A DNA stretch of 64,000 nt from Marivirga sericea (GTDB taxonomy: Bacteria > Bacteroidota > Bacteroidia > Cytophagales > Cyclobacteriaceae). This document shows, one piece after another, positions 19,051 through 28,288 of this stretch. Where the stretch lies: NCBI RefSeq assembly GCF_900177665.1, contig NZ_FXAW01000005.1, positions 62,001 to 126,000 on the forward strand, read 5' to 3'. The position numbers were made by a program, and so were the translations under genes. Under the pieces are notes generated by a model. That model saw nothing but the letters and a program-made list of their open reading frames with translations. It had not been told where the DNA came from and made no database searches. Position 1 is the stretch's first letter. Each line of letters opens with the position of its first letter.

Positions 19051-19854
19051 CTATCTTTGGAAACCTCGAAGTTTAATCTCTGTTAACTTTCTCTTAGTAT
19101 CCATTGGGAAATCTCCTTTCATCATCCAGTCATAATAGCCAGACTCCTTTTTCAATACATTTTCAACGGCTTGTCCTTTATGTTTTCCAAAGTTAAAAAC
19201 CTCAATACCGTCATCGTTGAAAACAAATCTTCCTGCTAAATCCACCATATTATCATTAGTGATTAGATGTAAGGTTTCTACGTTATTTTCAATGGTACCT
19301 ATTGTCTTTCCTTTTAAATCCTTTAAACTTTCACCCTCATACCTTTTAATTTGAGCATCTAATACCTCTAATGTGGCCAAGGTATCTGCCTCGGCAGAAT
19401 GCGCATCGACTAGATCTTTATCGCAATAAAATTTATAGGCTGCGGTTAAAGTTCTTTTTTCCATCATATGAAAAATCTTTTGAGCATCTAACAACTTCCT
19501 CTTAGAGATATCAAAATCCACATCTGCTCTTAAAAACTCTTCCACTAGCACTGGCACATCAAATTTTAAAATATTGAAACCAGCCAGATCACAGCCATGT
19601 AAAAAGGCAGACAGCTCTTTAGCAACTGACTTGAAAGCTGGCTTGTCTTTAACATCTTTATCGTAAATTCCGTGTATCAAACTAGTCTCCACAGGTATCG
19701 GTCTCTCTGGATTTATTCTTTCAGTATTTTTAATGATGTCACCATCTGGCATCACCTTCACGAAAGAATATTCCACTATTCTGTCTTGTACAACATTAGT
19801 ACCTGTTGTTTCTAGGTCAAATATGACCAAGGGATTTTTGAGTTTTAAAAACAT
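19051..19854 (-). CDS. DnaQ-like 3'-5' exonuclease with C-terminal DUF3820-like segment
   Basis: 267 residues. The DEDDh exonuclease motifs are visible: DLETTGT (Exo I, residues 11-17), FNILKFDVP (Exo II) and HSAEADTLAT (Exo III, with the catalytic His and Asp). After about residue 195 there is a short domain with FNFGKHKGQAVENV and YYDWMMKGDFP, which looks like DUF3820, often found behind such nucleases. It may be a proofreading or repair nuclease; it is not fused to a polymerase. It lies three bases after mpl in one operon with a shared terminator. Confidence 0.88.
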   Translation of the reverse strand: MFLKLKNPLVIFDLETTGTNVVQDRIVEYSFVKVMPDGDIIKNTERINPERPIPVETSLIHGIYDKDVKDKPAFKSVAKELSAFLHGCDLAGFNILKFDVPVLVEEFLRADVDFDISKRKLLDAQKIFHMMEKRTLTAAYKFYCDKDLVDAHSAEADTLATLEVLDAQIKRYEGESLKDLKGKTIGTIENNVETLHLITNDNMVDLAGRFVFNDDGIEVFNFGKHKGQAVENVLKKESGYYDWMMKGDFPMDTKRKLTEIKLRGFQR

Positions 19855-19857
19855 AAA

Positions 19858-21231
19858 CTATTTAACTAATAATTGAGCGGTTTCATTTAAATCTAAGTTC
19901 CCGAAATGACCTGAGCTTAAAAAGGCAAAGGTTTCCACTTTACCTTTTTGGTTTTCCATCGCTTTTTTCAGCTGCACGACATCTTCGAAAAACTGTAAAT
20001 CAGAATTATTAAAAGCTGTTTTAATATCAGCTTCTTGGAGTTTATTGTCTCCTTCAAGTTTAATATTATCAGGATTGACATACACAAATGCCACATCCGC
20101 ATGCTTTAACGCATCCTTATATTCATTTATAAATCCTTTGTCCAAACTACTAAAAGTATGCAATTCATAAGCAACACATATTTTCCCTTCAGTAAATTGG
20201 TGATGAAGTGCATTCACAGTAGCCTTCAATTTTGACGGTGCATGCGCATAATCCTTAAATACCTTAATACTATTATTTTCAGCCAATAATTCCAATCTGT
20301 TCTTTGCCCCTTTAAATGTTGCAATAGCGCTATAAAAGGTCTCTTCGGGGACACCCAGAATATCACATACCTCTTGAGCTGCTTTGATATTTTGAAGATT
20401 GTGCCTACCAAAAATATTTATTTTCACTTCACCTTGATTTTTGGTTTTTAAGTAGGTTTTCCCACCCTTTATTAAAGCTTCATGAGCAGAATATGGAAGT
20501 TTACGAACATCTTCACGCTCTTTAGCACCTACAATGTTTGCAAGATTATCTTCCTCACAGTAGATTAAAGAGCCTGCTTTTGGTGTTTTATCGGCAAACA
20601 GATCGAATTGCTTGGCATAATCTTCAAAGGTTGGAAAAACATTCTTATGATCCCACTTTATCCCGGAGATCACACCAATGTGATGGTCATATTTCAAAAA
20701 TTTTGGCTGAAGATCTAATTTTGAAGATAAATATTCATCTCCTTCAATAACGATAATAGCTGCTTCGGAGATCTGTACTGTTAGGTCAAATCCCTCCACT
20801 TCAGCACCCACTAAATAATCAAAAGTTTTACCTGCTGTTTTTAAAACGTGCATGATTATAGCTGTAATGGAGCTTTTTCCATGACTTCCACCTATCACAA
20901 TTCTCTGTTTGTTAGCGGAAACAGCTCGAATAAACTCCGGGAAAGAAAAAATCTTCAAGCCCAACTCCTGTACCCTTTTCAGTTCAGGATTATCTTCTTT
21001 GGCATGCATACCCAAAATAACTGCATCCAAGTCCTCATGCAATTGATCTGCATTCCATCCTATGGAGGCACTTAAATCAGCTGCTTTTAATTTGCTTGCC
21101 GCTGGTTCATAAATTTCATCATCTGAACCTGTTACTATAATCCCCCTTTTATGAAGAGCCAAGGCGAGATTATGCATCACGCTTCCGCCTATAGCTATAA
21201 AATGTACTCGCTTAATTTGATTTAAATCCAT
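19858..21231 (-). CDS. mpl: UDP-MurNAc:L-alanyl-gamma-D-glutamyl-meso-DAP ligase
   Basis: 457 residues, a Mur ligase with the features of Mpl: N-terminal Rossmann motif HFIAIGGSVMHNLALAL, ATP-binding GGSHGKSS, then GRHNLQNIKAA and a C-terminal ligase domain with KDYAHAPSKL. Mpl rejoins the murein tripeptide released during wall turnover to UDP-MurNAc, so recycling of peptidoglycan containing meso-diaminopimelate is expected. MurC is the close relative; the early GGSVMHNLA, in place of the IGGxGMSG of MurC, favours Mpl. Its own promoter is seen at 21252-21283. Confidence 0.92.
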   Translation of the reverse strand: MDLNQIKRVHFIAIGGSVMHNLALALHKRGIIVTGSDDEIYEPAASKLKAADLSASIGWNADQLHEDLDAVILGMHAKEDNPELKRVQELGLKIFSFPEFIRAVSANKQRIVIGGSHGKSSITAIIMHVLKTAGKTFDYLVGAEVEGFDLTVQISEAAIIVIEGDEYLSSKLDLQPKFLKYDHHIGVISGIKWDHKNVFPTFEDYAKQFDLFADKTPKAGSLIYCEEDNLANIVGAKEREDVRKLPYSAHEALIKGGKTYLKTKNQGEVKINIFGRHNLQNIKAAQEVCDILGVPEETFYSAIATFKGAKNRLELLAENNSIKVFKDYAHAPSKLKATVNALHHQFTEGKICVAYELHTFSSLDKGFINEYKDALKHADVAFVYVNPDNIKLEGDNKLQEADIKTAFNNSDLQFFEDVVQLKKAMENQKGKVETFAFLSSGHFGNLDLNETAQLLVK

Positions 21232-21251
21232 TTGGTTTGTATTAGATTATT

Positions 21252-21283
21252 CAAAAATAGAATAAAGTTTATGCCGTGGCAAA
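21252..21283 (-). promoter_or_regulatory. Promoter of mpl (TTTG-N20-TATTTTTG)
   Basis: On the minus strand TTTG (21283-21280), a 20-base spacer and TATTTTTG (21259-21252) match the Bacteroidota sigma factor consensus TTTG-N19/20-TAnnTTTG in both boxes and in spacing. The -7 box ends 20 bases before the mpl ATG. Confidence 0.75.
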
Positions 21284-21301
21284 TTATCTCATGTTTTTAG
21301 A

Positions 21302-21321
21302 TGTTGATAAGCTGTGGATAA
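21302..21321. promoter_or_regulatory. Pair of DnaA-box-like sites upstream of dnaB
   Basis: TGTGGATAA at 21313-21321 is a perfect reverse complement of the DnaA box TTATCCACA. TGTTGATAA at 21302-21310 differs at one position. Both face the same way and are 11 bases apart, about one helical turn, in the mpl-dnaB intergenic region. A third perfect box at 3261-3269 lies inside a coding region and shows that single boxes occur by chance. Confidence 0.4.
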
Positions 21322-21371
21322 GTTGTAGGAAACTTGATTGGTTTTCACTAACGATAAAGAAAATAATAATT

Positions 21372-21379
21372 TAGCTTTG
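21372..21379 (+). promoter_or_regulatory. Candidate -7 box of dnaB
   Basis: TAGCTTTG matches TAnnTTTG and lies 36 bases before the ATG at 21416. It falls inside the longer ORF that begins with TTG at 21338, which favours the shorter dnaB start. No convincing -33 motif at 19-21 bases. Confidence 0.5.
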
Positions 21380-21415
21380 TTAGCTTTTGAAAATTCAAAA
21401 TTAGTAGGGGAACAT

Positions 21416-22981
21416 ATGGAATCAAAAAAATCATCCGCATTAAGGATAGGTCAGAAAAATAAAAAACTCGATATAAGCGATAATATGGGGAAAATGCCTC
21501 CCCAGGCGGTTGAATTAGAAGAGGTTGTATTAGGAGCACTAATGTTAGAAAAGGATGCTTTAACCAACGTAATTGACATTCTAAAACCAGAAAGTTTCTA
21601 CCGAGAAGCTCACGAAGAAATTTACAAAGCAATTGTTCAACTTTTCAACAATTCGGAACCTGTTGATCTAATGACGGTTACGAATCAGTTACGAAAAAAT
21701 GGAAAATTAGACCTAATAGGTGGAGCCTATTACATTACATCCCTTACTTCAAGAGTAAACTCCGCTGCAAATATTGAATACCATGCTAGAATTATAGCTG
21801 AGCAAGCCATCAAAAGGCAACTCATCAAAATATCTCGTGAAATTCAGGAAGATGCCTACGAAGACACAACAGATGTTTTTGATTTGTTAGATAAAACAGA
21901 GCAGGAACTTTTTGATGTCACTAATTCCAATATCAAGAAGAATTATGCGGATATGTCATCCTTAATGAAGCAAGCTTTTGTAGAGTTGGAGGAAAGAAGG
22001 AACCATACTGATGGTTTAACAGGAGTTCCAACTGGTTTCTCTGCGCTGGACCGTGTAACTTCAGGATGGCAGAAATCTGATATGGTCATTATAGCTGCTA
22101 GACCAGGTATGGGAAAAACAGCTTTTATAGTTTCGGCTCTTAGAAATGCTGCTGTAGATTTCAAGCAACCTGTAGCTATTTTTTCCTTAGAGATGTCTTC
22201 TGTTCAATTGGTCAATAGATTGATCTCATCTGAAGCGGAATTGGATTCAGAGAAAATTAAAAAAGGTGACTTAAAAGATTATGAATGGCAACAATTAGTT
22301 CATAAAACGGCTGCTTTAACGGAAGCTCCAATTTTTATTGATGATACACCTGCTCTTTCTATTTTAGAACTTAGAGCAAAATGTAGAAGATTAAAACAAC
22401 AACATGACATCCAGTTAATTGTGATTGATTACTTACAATTGATGTCAGGTGATACTTCAAAAGCTGGTGGCGGTGGTGGAAACCGTGAGCAAGAGATTGC
22501 TTCCATATCCCGATCATTAAAAAATATTGCAAAGGAGTTGAACGTGCCAGTAATTGCACTTTCACAATTGAGTCGTGCAGTGGAAACTCGTGGTGGAGAT
22601 AAAAGGCCACAGCTATCCGATTTAAGGGAATCAGGTTCGATCGAGCAAGATGCGGATATGGTAATGTTCTTGTATAGACCAGAATATTATGGCATTACGG
22701 AAGATGAAAATGGAATGCCAACCTCTAATGTGGGCGAAGTAATCATTGCAAAACACAGAAATGGTTCCTTAGAGACTGTTCCATTGAAATTTATTGGACG
22801 ATTTACTAAATTTTCAGATCTTGATGCACCTGGAAGCGACAGTGGAGTACCGGGATATGGAACCACTTTCCCTTCACAAGCAGGGGTTCCTTCCGATTTT
22901 GATGCACCTAGTTCAGTAACTTTACCAAGTAAAGCCACTGGAAAAGATAGACCAGAAGATTCGGATGAAGCGCCTTTTTGA
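21416..22981 (+). CDS. dnaB: Replicative DNA helicase DnaB
   Basis: 521 residues from the chosen ATG. The N-terminal DnaB domain (PQAVELEEVVLGALMLE) binds primase in known members; a linker leads to the RecA-like core with GVPTGFSALDRVTSGW, Walker A RPGMGKTAF (about residue 230), Walker B VIDYLQLM and the downstream LSQLSRAVE and SDLRESGSIEQDADMV motifs. It is the hexameric helicase of the replication fork. No intein is present. The ATG at 21416 is preceded by AGGGGA and by the -7 box at 21372, so I prefer it to the TTG at 21338. The C-terminal 50 residues are Ser/Pro-rich and probably disordered. Confidence 0.96.
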   Translation: MESKKSSALRIGQKNKKLDISDNMGKMPPQAVELEEVVLGALMLEKDALTNVIDILKPESFYREAHEEIYKAIVQLFNNSEPVDLMTVTNQLRKNGKLDLIGGAYYITSLTSRVNSAANIEYHARIIAEQAIKRQLIKISREIQEDAYEDTTDVFDLLDKTEQELFDVTNSNIKKNYADMSSLMKQAFVELEERRNHTDGLTGVPTGFSALDRVTSGWQKSDMVIIAARPGMGKTAFIVSALRNAAVDFKQPVAIFSLEMSSVQLVNRLISSEAELDSEKIKKGDLKDYEWQQLVHKTAALTEAPIFIDDTPALSILELRAKCRRLKQQHDIQLIVIDYLQLMSGDTSKAGGGGGNREQEIASISRSLKNIAKELNVPVIALSQLSRAVETRGGDKRPQLSDLRESGSIEQDADMVMFLYRPEYYGITEDENGMPTSNVGEVIIAKHRNGSLETVPLKFIGRFTKFSDLDAPGSDSGVPGYGTTFPSQAGVPSDFDAPSSVTLPSKATGKDRPEDSDEAPF

Positions 22982-23060
22982 TTAAAAACTAATTTGTAAC
23001 GGTAGGTCTTTTCTATTATTTTTTAGAAAAATAAGCCTATTGAAACTAAAATACATAATA

Positions 23061-24053
23061 ATGAAAGCACTGATTATAGCCGAAAATAATCAAATTCAAT
23101 TTACAGATAAAGAGATACCAAAGCCTAAAGAAAATGAAGTTCTGGTAAAGATCAATGCAGTAGCACTGAATCACAGAGATCAGTTCATCAGAGAAGGAAA
23201 ATATCCTGGAATTAATCCAGGTACAATAATAGGTTCAGATGCATGTGGTACTGTTGTAGAAACCGGGGCTAAAGTTGATGAAGTCTGGAAATCAAAGGAA
23301 GTGCTTATCAACCCAAATATTGAATGGGGAGAGAATCCTCAGGTTCAATCCTCCAAATATCACATTTTAGGTACCCCCTCAGATGGTTTATTTTGCGAAT
23401 ATGTCTCTATAAGTACGGAAAAGATAGCTGAAAAGCCCGCTCATTTAAGTAAAGAATCAGCTGCAGCGCTGCCTTTAGGTGGCATGACTGCCTTCAGGGC
23501 ATTATTTCATCATGGGAACTGTCAAAAAGGAGAAAATGTCCTAATATCTGGTGTTGGAGGAGGTGTTGCTCAATTTGCTTTTCAATTTGCACTTGCTAAA
23601 GGGGCCCATGTTTATGTTACCTCAAGTGATGAATTGAAAAGGACAAAATCGATTGAAATTGGCGCAAAAGGCGCTTTTAATTACAAAGAAAAAGATTGGG
23701 TTAAAGATGCTAAAAGTAAATCTGGCGGCTTTGATTTGGTAATCGATAGTGCTGCCGGTGACGGAATCAATGATCTCATAAAATTAATGAAGCCCGCTGG
23801 TCGAATCGTTTTCTATGGTGCTACTCAAGGCAAACCACAAAATCTAGATGTGCACCGTATGTTTTGGAACCAAATTACATTGCAAGGCAGTACGATGGCC
23901 AATGATGATGAGTTTAAAGCCATGATTGCTTATGTCAAGAAAAATAGAATAGAGCCCATCATCGATTCCATAAGACCTTTTGATGAAATTATTGATGCTT
24001 TTGATAAAATGAAAGAGGGAAAGCAATTTGGAAAGCTGGTGGCTAAATTTTGA
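23061..24053 (+). CDS. Zinc-independent alcohol dehydrogenase/quinone oxidoreductase-like protein (MDR family)
   Basis: 330 residues of the medium-chain dehydrogenase/reductase superfamily. The N-terminal catalytic domain shows VKINAVALNHRDQFIREGKYP and GSDACGTVVETG; the Rossmann part has ISGVGGGVAQFAFQFALAKGA. The catalytic zinc ligands of true alcohol dehydrogenases are absent (Asn-His-Arg-Asp in place of Cys), as in NADPH:quinone reductases. The substrate cannot be told. The ATG at 23061 fits the family start; the TTG at 23040 would add seven residues. Confidence 0.88.
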   Translation: MKALIIAENNQIQFTDKEIPKPKENEVLVKINAVALNHRDQFIREGKYPGINPGTIIGSDACGTVVETGAKVDEVWKSKEVLINPNIEWGENPQVQSSKYHILGTPSDGLFCEYVSISTEKIAEKPAHLSKESAAALPLGGMTAFRALFHHGNCQKGENVLISGVGGGVAQFAFQFALAKGAHVYVTSSDELKRTKSIEIGAKGAFNYKEKDWVKDAKSKSGGFDLVIDSAAGDGINDLIKLMKPAGRIVFYGATQGKPQNLDVHRMFWNQITLQGSTMANDDEFKAMIAYVKKNRIEPIIDSIRPFDEIIDAFDKMKEGKQFGKLVAKF

Positions 24054-24079
24054 TGAAAGGAATTTAAAACACTATAAAT

Positions 24080-24961
24080 ATGAAAAACTTTATCCTAACT
24101 GGGCTCTTCCTCATTTCTGCAATAAGCTTCACAAAAGGTCAGAGCAAGACTGCCTACCAATTATTCAGTAATGATGGTGAAATCGCTGAATATAGTGATA
24201 TGATTAATAGCCTTTCAAAAAGTGATATGGTGTTTTTCGGGGAATATCATAATAACCCTATTTCACATTGGCTGCAATTGGAAATGAGCAAAAGCTTCTA
24301 TGAAATCAAAGGGGAGAAACTCTATTTCGGAGCTGAAATGTTTGAAGCTGGCAACCAACTTGTAATCGATGAATATTTAAAGGGCTTTTACCCGGAGGAT
24401 AAGATGACTCCTGAGGTAACCCAAATGTGGAGCAACTATAAAACCGATTATAAGCCTTTACTTGATTTCGCAAAAGCTCATAGTTTGCGATTTATTGCTA
24501 CCAACATCCCAAGGAGATATGCTTCTATGATTTACAAAAATGGACTAGAGGCATTAAATGAATTAAGTCCAGAAGCACTTGAACTAATAAGCCCTGATAT
24601 AGAAAAGTACTTTGATCCCACAGTTAAAGCTTACGCAGAAATGGCTGAGATGATGGGTGGACATGTACCTGAAAATATGCTCAATATACAAGCAGCTCAA
24701 GCCGCCAAAGATGCTACAATGGCTCATTTCTCACTTGAAAATTTCAATGAGGACGATTTCTTATTTCATATCCAAGGATCTTATCATTCTAATTATGATC
24801 AAGGTATCATTTGGTGGATCAGTCAAATTCAACCCGACATTAGGATTGCCTCCGTCACGACTGTCTCGCATTCAGAATGGGATAAAATGCCCGAAGAGGA
24901 AAAATCAACTATCGCAGATTATATTATAGTGGTGGCTGATGACATGACACAAACAAACTAA
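24080..24961 (+). CDS. ChaN-like haem-binding family protein, exported
   Basis: 293 residues with a signal peptide (MKNFILTGLFLISAISFTKG then Q). The mature part shows the ChaN/Haem_bd_uptake pattern: MVFFGEYHNNPISHWLQ, FGAEMFEAGNQ, YLKGFYPEDKMTPE, FIATNIPRRYASM and FHIQGSYHSNYDQGI. ChaN of Campylobacter binds haem and aids iron uptake; a role in haem or iron handling here is an inference. There is no lipobox cysteine in the signal region. It lies 26 bases after the oxidoreductase and faces the RND permease gene end to end. Confidence 0.85.
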   Translation: MKNFILTGLFLISAISFTKGQSKTAYQLFSNDGEIAEYSDMINSLSKSDMVFFGEYHNNPISHWLQLEMSKSFYEIKGEKLYFGAEMFEAGNQLVIDEYLKGFYPEDKMTPEVTQMWSNYKTDYKPLLDFAKAHSLRFIATNIPRRYASMIYKNGLEALNELSPEALELISPDIEKYFDPTVKAYAEMAEMMGGHVPENMLNIQAAQAAKDATMAHFSLENFNEDDFLFHIQGSYHSNYDQGIIWWISQIQPDIRIASVTTVSHSEWDKMPEEEKSTIADYIIVVADDMTQTN

Positions 24962-24978
24962 AAAAATTCTAAGCAAGC

Positions 24979-27900
24979 CTAAGATTGGGACTTTCTCACA
25001 GCCAACAGCGGAAAAAAGAAAAACACCCCAATCATAGAGAATATCAAACCACCAATTGTACCAACCGCAAGAGAAAACCAGAACACCTCATTTTGCCCGC
25101 TCATGACAAATGGAATCAAGCCAAAGCAGGTGGAGAATATAGTCAACAATATCGGGGCTGCTTTAGTGCTTACTGATTTAAGGAAAGCTCTGCTATTCTG
25201 GACTTTTCGATTCTTAAAATCGTATAGAATATAAATCCCAGCGTTTACTGTTAAGCCGCCCAGCATTACGAAAGCGGCATAGCCACCTTGATCAAAGTAA
25301 AACTCAAACCATCCGAAAGTGAGAAATAAACCAATGAAAGAAAGTGGAATTAACAGTAAAATATAGAAAGGCAGTTTGAAGCTCTCAAATAAAATACTGC
25401 AAATGAAGAAAATAGCGACTATCAGCAAGAGTAAGAGCGAATATTGTTTTTTAGCAGCATCTGATCCCCAGCTGTATGATTGCTTTTCGGCTGAATACCC
25501 TAAGGGTTTGATTTGATCATAAGTTGCCAGAATCTCATCTAAATATTTACTACCAAAACGAGAAGATCCATAATATTCAAAGCTTAACACCCTAATATAG
25601 CTGCGGTTTTCTTTGTAAATCGCATTCACTGTGCTCTCTAACTGTAGCTTACTTAATTTCCCTGTAGGAATTCTTTTTCCAGCATAGTCTAAGCTGTATT
25701 GCTCCAATGCATATTTGTTGAAATCGTCTGCTTGTGCAGAGGCTAAAACCACTGGAAACTGTTCCCCATTAATAGGTAAATAGGCCGTAGCGCCATTTGC
25801 CGGAGCGTGCATTCTAATGGCATTGGTGAAGTCTGAAAGGCTTACATTATGAAAAGCTAACTCCTTCAAATCAGGTCTAATGATATATTCCTTACTTTTC
25901 TGATCTCGCCAACTCATCCGCTCATTAGTATTCACTTCCTGAATCCGGGGATGTTCTAACAGCATCTCTGCCAGTTTATCGGCTTGGTTTTCCAGTTCGA
26001 AATAATTATAGCCTTTTAAAGCTACCCTAAAAGATGGGATTCCGTCACTAGAACCCGTAGAAAAGCCCTGCCCTACTCCATAAACGCTCCAATTGACTCC
26101 ACTCCAATTCGTACTTCTAGACGATAAACGTGCTTTCAATTGATAAGGAAATGCTGATTTCTCATATTCCTCTTTGAAAATGATCTCTATACTACCGTAT
26201 TGACCGGAATAGATTTGAGTCGTAAAAATATCAATCCCCTCCTGCTGCAGAAGAAATTCCTCGAAATCCTGCATGATGCTATTCATCTGCTCGAGGGTAT
26301 TTCCATACGGTAATTTTCCCGTGATATAGAGGCGTGTTTTTTCATTCTCTCTATAGCTCGAACGCTCATATACATTACGCACAAAAAGGCGTAAACTCCC
26401 GCCTAACCATTTATCAGAAATCGGCCGGATATCATCCTGATAAATATCGGAACCGATAATTTTATTATACCACTCATGATCTTCCCATTTGGCAGGGAGC
26501 ATGAAGATGGGCAAACCAAATCCTAGCAATAGCAAGGTAAAGAAGGTTTTGCGGTATTTCACTGACCAATTAATAGCATTGGAATACCTCCAAAACCAGC
26601 GCACTTTTCTGCGCAATTGCCTCATACTATTCCCTTTACGATTTTGGTTCTGCGAGCTGAACAATAATTCATAGAGCGAAGGCGTAAAAAACAGGGCTAC
26701 CAAGAGTGAAACTCCCAAAAGCAATGCAACCACTTTGGAGAAATCTACCAAGTTCATTTTTTGCTCTTCCGGTAATAGGAAAACCAATAACAATGCAGCT
26801 ATCGTGGTCAGCGAAGCAGCCAGTAGCGCCAAAAACAAATGCCGATTTTTGTATTTATGAATATGATCAATCATCACAATGGCATTATCGACTATCAAGC
26901 CAAAGGAAATAGTCAAACCCGCTAAAGAATACAAATGGATTTCAATATCCAATGCCCAAACGCCTATGATGGCAAGGGAAACATTCACTAAAATACCGGC
27001 AAAGAGCACCAAGAGATAACGCCAATTGCGGTTGATTAAAAAAATGAAAAGAATCAATATGCTAATGGATAGAATTGATCTTTCATAAAGTTTATCCAGC
27101 TCTTTTTCCAGGTATTCGGTATCATCATAAACCAAACGGAGCGCCAAGCCTTGCGCCAAATTATCTTCGATTTCATTTAATCGAGATTTTACTTCTCTGG
27201 CCAAATTAATTCGGTTTACTCCCTTCCGAGCCTCCACTACAAGCGTTACAAAGTTTTCGCCATTGATTCTGTAGTAACTATTGGGCTCTTGCTCCTCCAA
27301 ATTAATATCCGCTAAATCTTTTAGCTTGTAGCTATTTCCTGATTCGGTTTGAATGATTTTCAACTCTCCTATTTGCTGAATATCATCAAATCGCTGGTCA
27401 AGCACTAAAACATATTTTTCATTGCCCGCACTTTGTGCCAAACCGGGATAACGCAATTGACCACTTTGTTGCAAAGCCGATCTTAAATCGCTGGGAATTA
27501 ACCCATAAGCTTCTAACTTTTGGGAGTGAAAATTGATACTGATTTGTAGATTATTAGCCCCGTAAACAGGCAAAGCTTCTATTCCGGCAATCTTTTGCAG
27601 AGGCTTCACAATAGACTCTTGGGTAATTACCTTTATTCTGTAAGAAGCAAAAGGTCCGCGGACCGTATATCTCAGAATGGTTTTGCTTTCCGTCTCCTCA
27701 TCTCCCCCACTGCTTTGCAAAATTGGGTAACTGACTTTTTCATCCAATTGCGGATAGACTTGTCGGATGAGCGTGGCCACTTCAAAGCGTTTATATGCCA
27801 AATCTGCATTTTTAGAAAAGCGAAGGGTAATATTTCCGCTTCCATAGCGGGACTGGGAATTGAGCTCATCTAAATCTCTAAGTTGGGATAAAATATTTTC

Positions 27901-28077
27901 CAATGGAGCGGTGGCCAGTTTCTCCACCTGCGTAGGATCTGCATTACGCACATTAAATTGCAGACTGATCTCAGGCGTCTGATAAGTAGGGTTCAGGTTG
28001 ACCGACAGTTTGGGAATAAGCGCCAATCCCATTAAACTGATGACTAAAAATGTAATGATAATTCGAAATGGGGTCAT
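24979..28077 (-). CDS. RND efflux permease A (no own adaptor)
   Basis: 1032 residues, the usual length for an RND permease, with twelve predicted membrane helices in two halves. The N-terminus is short before helix 1 (MTPFRIIITFLVISLMGLAL). The TM4 relay reads LIVDNAIVMIDH, so it has Asp-Asn where AcrB has Asp-Asp, as in several HAE1-like pumps. The two large periplasmic loops are present. It is divergent from the adaptor/permease pair at 28289-32367 and has no adaptor or outer-membrane channel gene beside it, so it may share the one adaptor. The substrate is unknown; there are no heavy-metal-type motifs. Confidence 0.88.
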   Translation of the reverse strand: MTPFRIIITFLVISLMGLALIPKLSVNLNPTYQTPEISLQFNVRNADPTQVEKLATAPLENILSQLRDLDELNSQSRYGSGNITLRFSKNADLAYKRFEVATLIRQVYPQLDEKVSYPILQSSGGDEETESKTILRYTVRGPFASYRIKVITQESIVKPLQKIAGIEALPVYGANNLQISINFHSQKLEAYGLIPSDLRSALQQSGQLRYPGLAQSAGNEKYVLVLDQRFDDIQQIGELKIIQTESGNSYKLKDLADINLEEQEPNSYYRINGENFVTLVVEARKGVNRINLAREVKSRLNEIEDNLAQGLALRLVYDDTEYLEKELDKLYERSILSISILILFIFLINRNWRYLLVLFAGILVNVSLAIIGVWALDIEIHLYSLAGLTISFGLIVDNAIVMIDHIHKYKNRHLFLALLAASLTTIAALLLVFLLPEEQKMNLVDFSKVVALLLGVSLLVALFFTPSLYELLFSSQNQNRKGNSMRQLRRKVRWFWRYSNAINWSVKYRKTFFTLLLLGFGLPIFMLPAKWEDHEWYNKIIGSDIYQDDIRPISDKWLGGSLRLFVRNVYERSSYRENEKTRLYITGKLPYGNTLEQMNSIMQDFEEFLLQQEGIDIFTTQIYSGQYGSIEIIFKEEYEKSAFPYQLKARLSSRSTNWSGVNWSVYGVGQGFSTGSSDGIPSFRVALKGYNYFELENQADKLAEMLLEHPRIQEVNTNERMSWRDQKSKEYIIRPDLKELAFHNVSLSDFTNAIRMHAPANGATAYLPINGEQFPVVLASAQADDFNKYALEQYSLDYAGKRIPTGKLSKLQLESTVNAIYKENRSYIRVLSFEYYGSSRFGSKYLDEILATYDQIKPLGYSAEKQSYSWGSDAAKKQYSLLLLLIVAIFFICSILFESFKLPFYILLLIPLSFIGLFLTFGWFEFYFDQGGYAAFVMLGGLTVNAGIYILYDFKNRKVQNSRAFLKSVSTKAAPILLTIFSTCFGLIPFVMSGQNEVFWFSLAVGTIGGLIFSMIGVFFFFPLLAVRKSQS

Positions 28078-28267
28078 TGAGAGTAAAGATAGGAATTATT
28101 GGGGGATGGGAAATAAATAAACTATAGATTTAGGTATTTAAACTTCTAAAAGGTAGGTGTGTCTAAAAAATAGACCTACATAATTACTAAACGAACTTAA
28201 GTACATGCACTTTTTCATCACTTTTAAAAGTATTTCCTTTGATTTTCAACTACCAAAATAGTAGTTT

Positions 28268-28275
28268 TATATTTG
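28268..28275 (+). promoter_or_regulatory. Candidate -7 box of the RND adaptor operon
   Basis: TATATTTG matches TAnnTTTG exactly and is followed by AACC; it lies 13 bases before the ATG at 28289. A TTTG occurs at 28238, but with a 26-base spacer it is too far for a standard promoter. Confidence 0.5.
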
Positions 28276-28288
28276 AACCAAAATCAAT

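Noticed and set aside
20226-20411. Short ORFs inside mpl
   Set aside because: Alternative frames within a well supported Mur ligase gene, with no motif of their own.
24657-24929. 90-residue plus-strand ORF within the ChaN-like gene
   Set aside because: A +1 shadow frame of a coding region with clear ChaN motifs.
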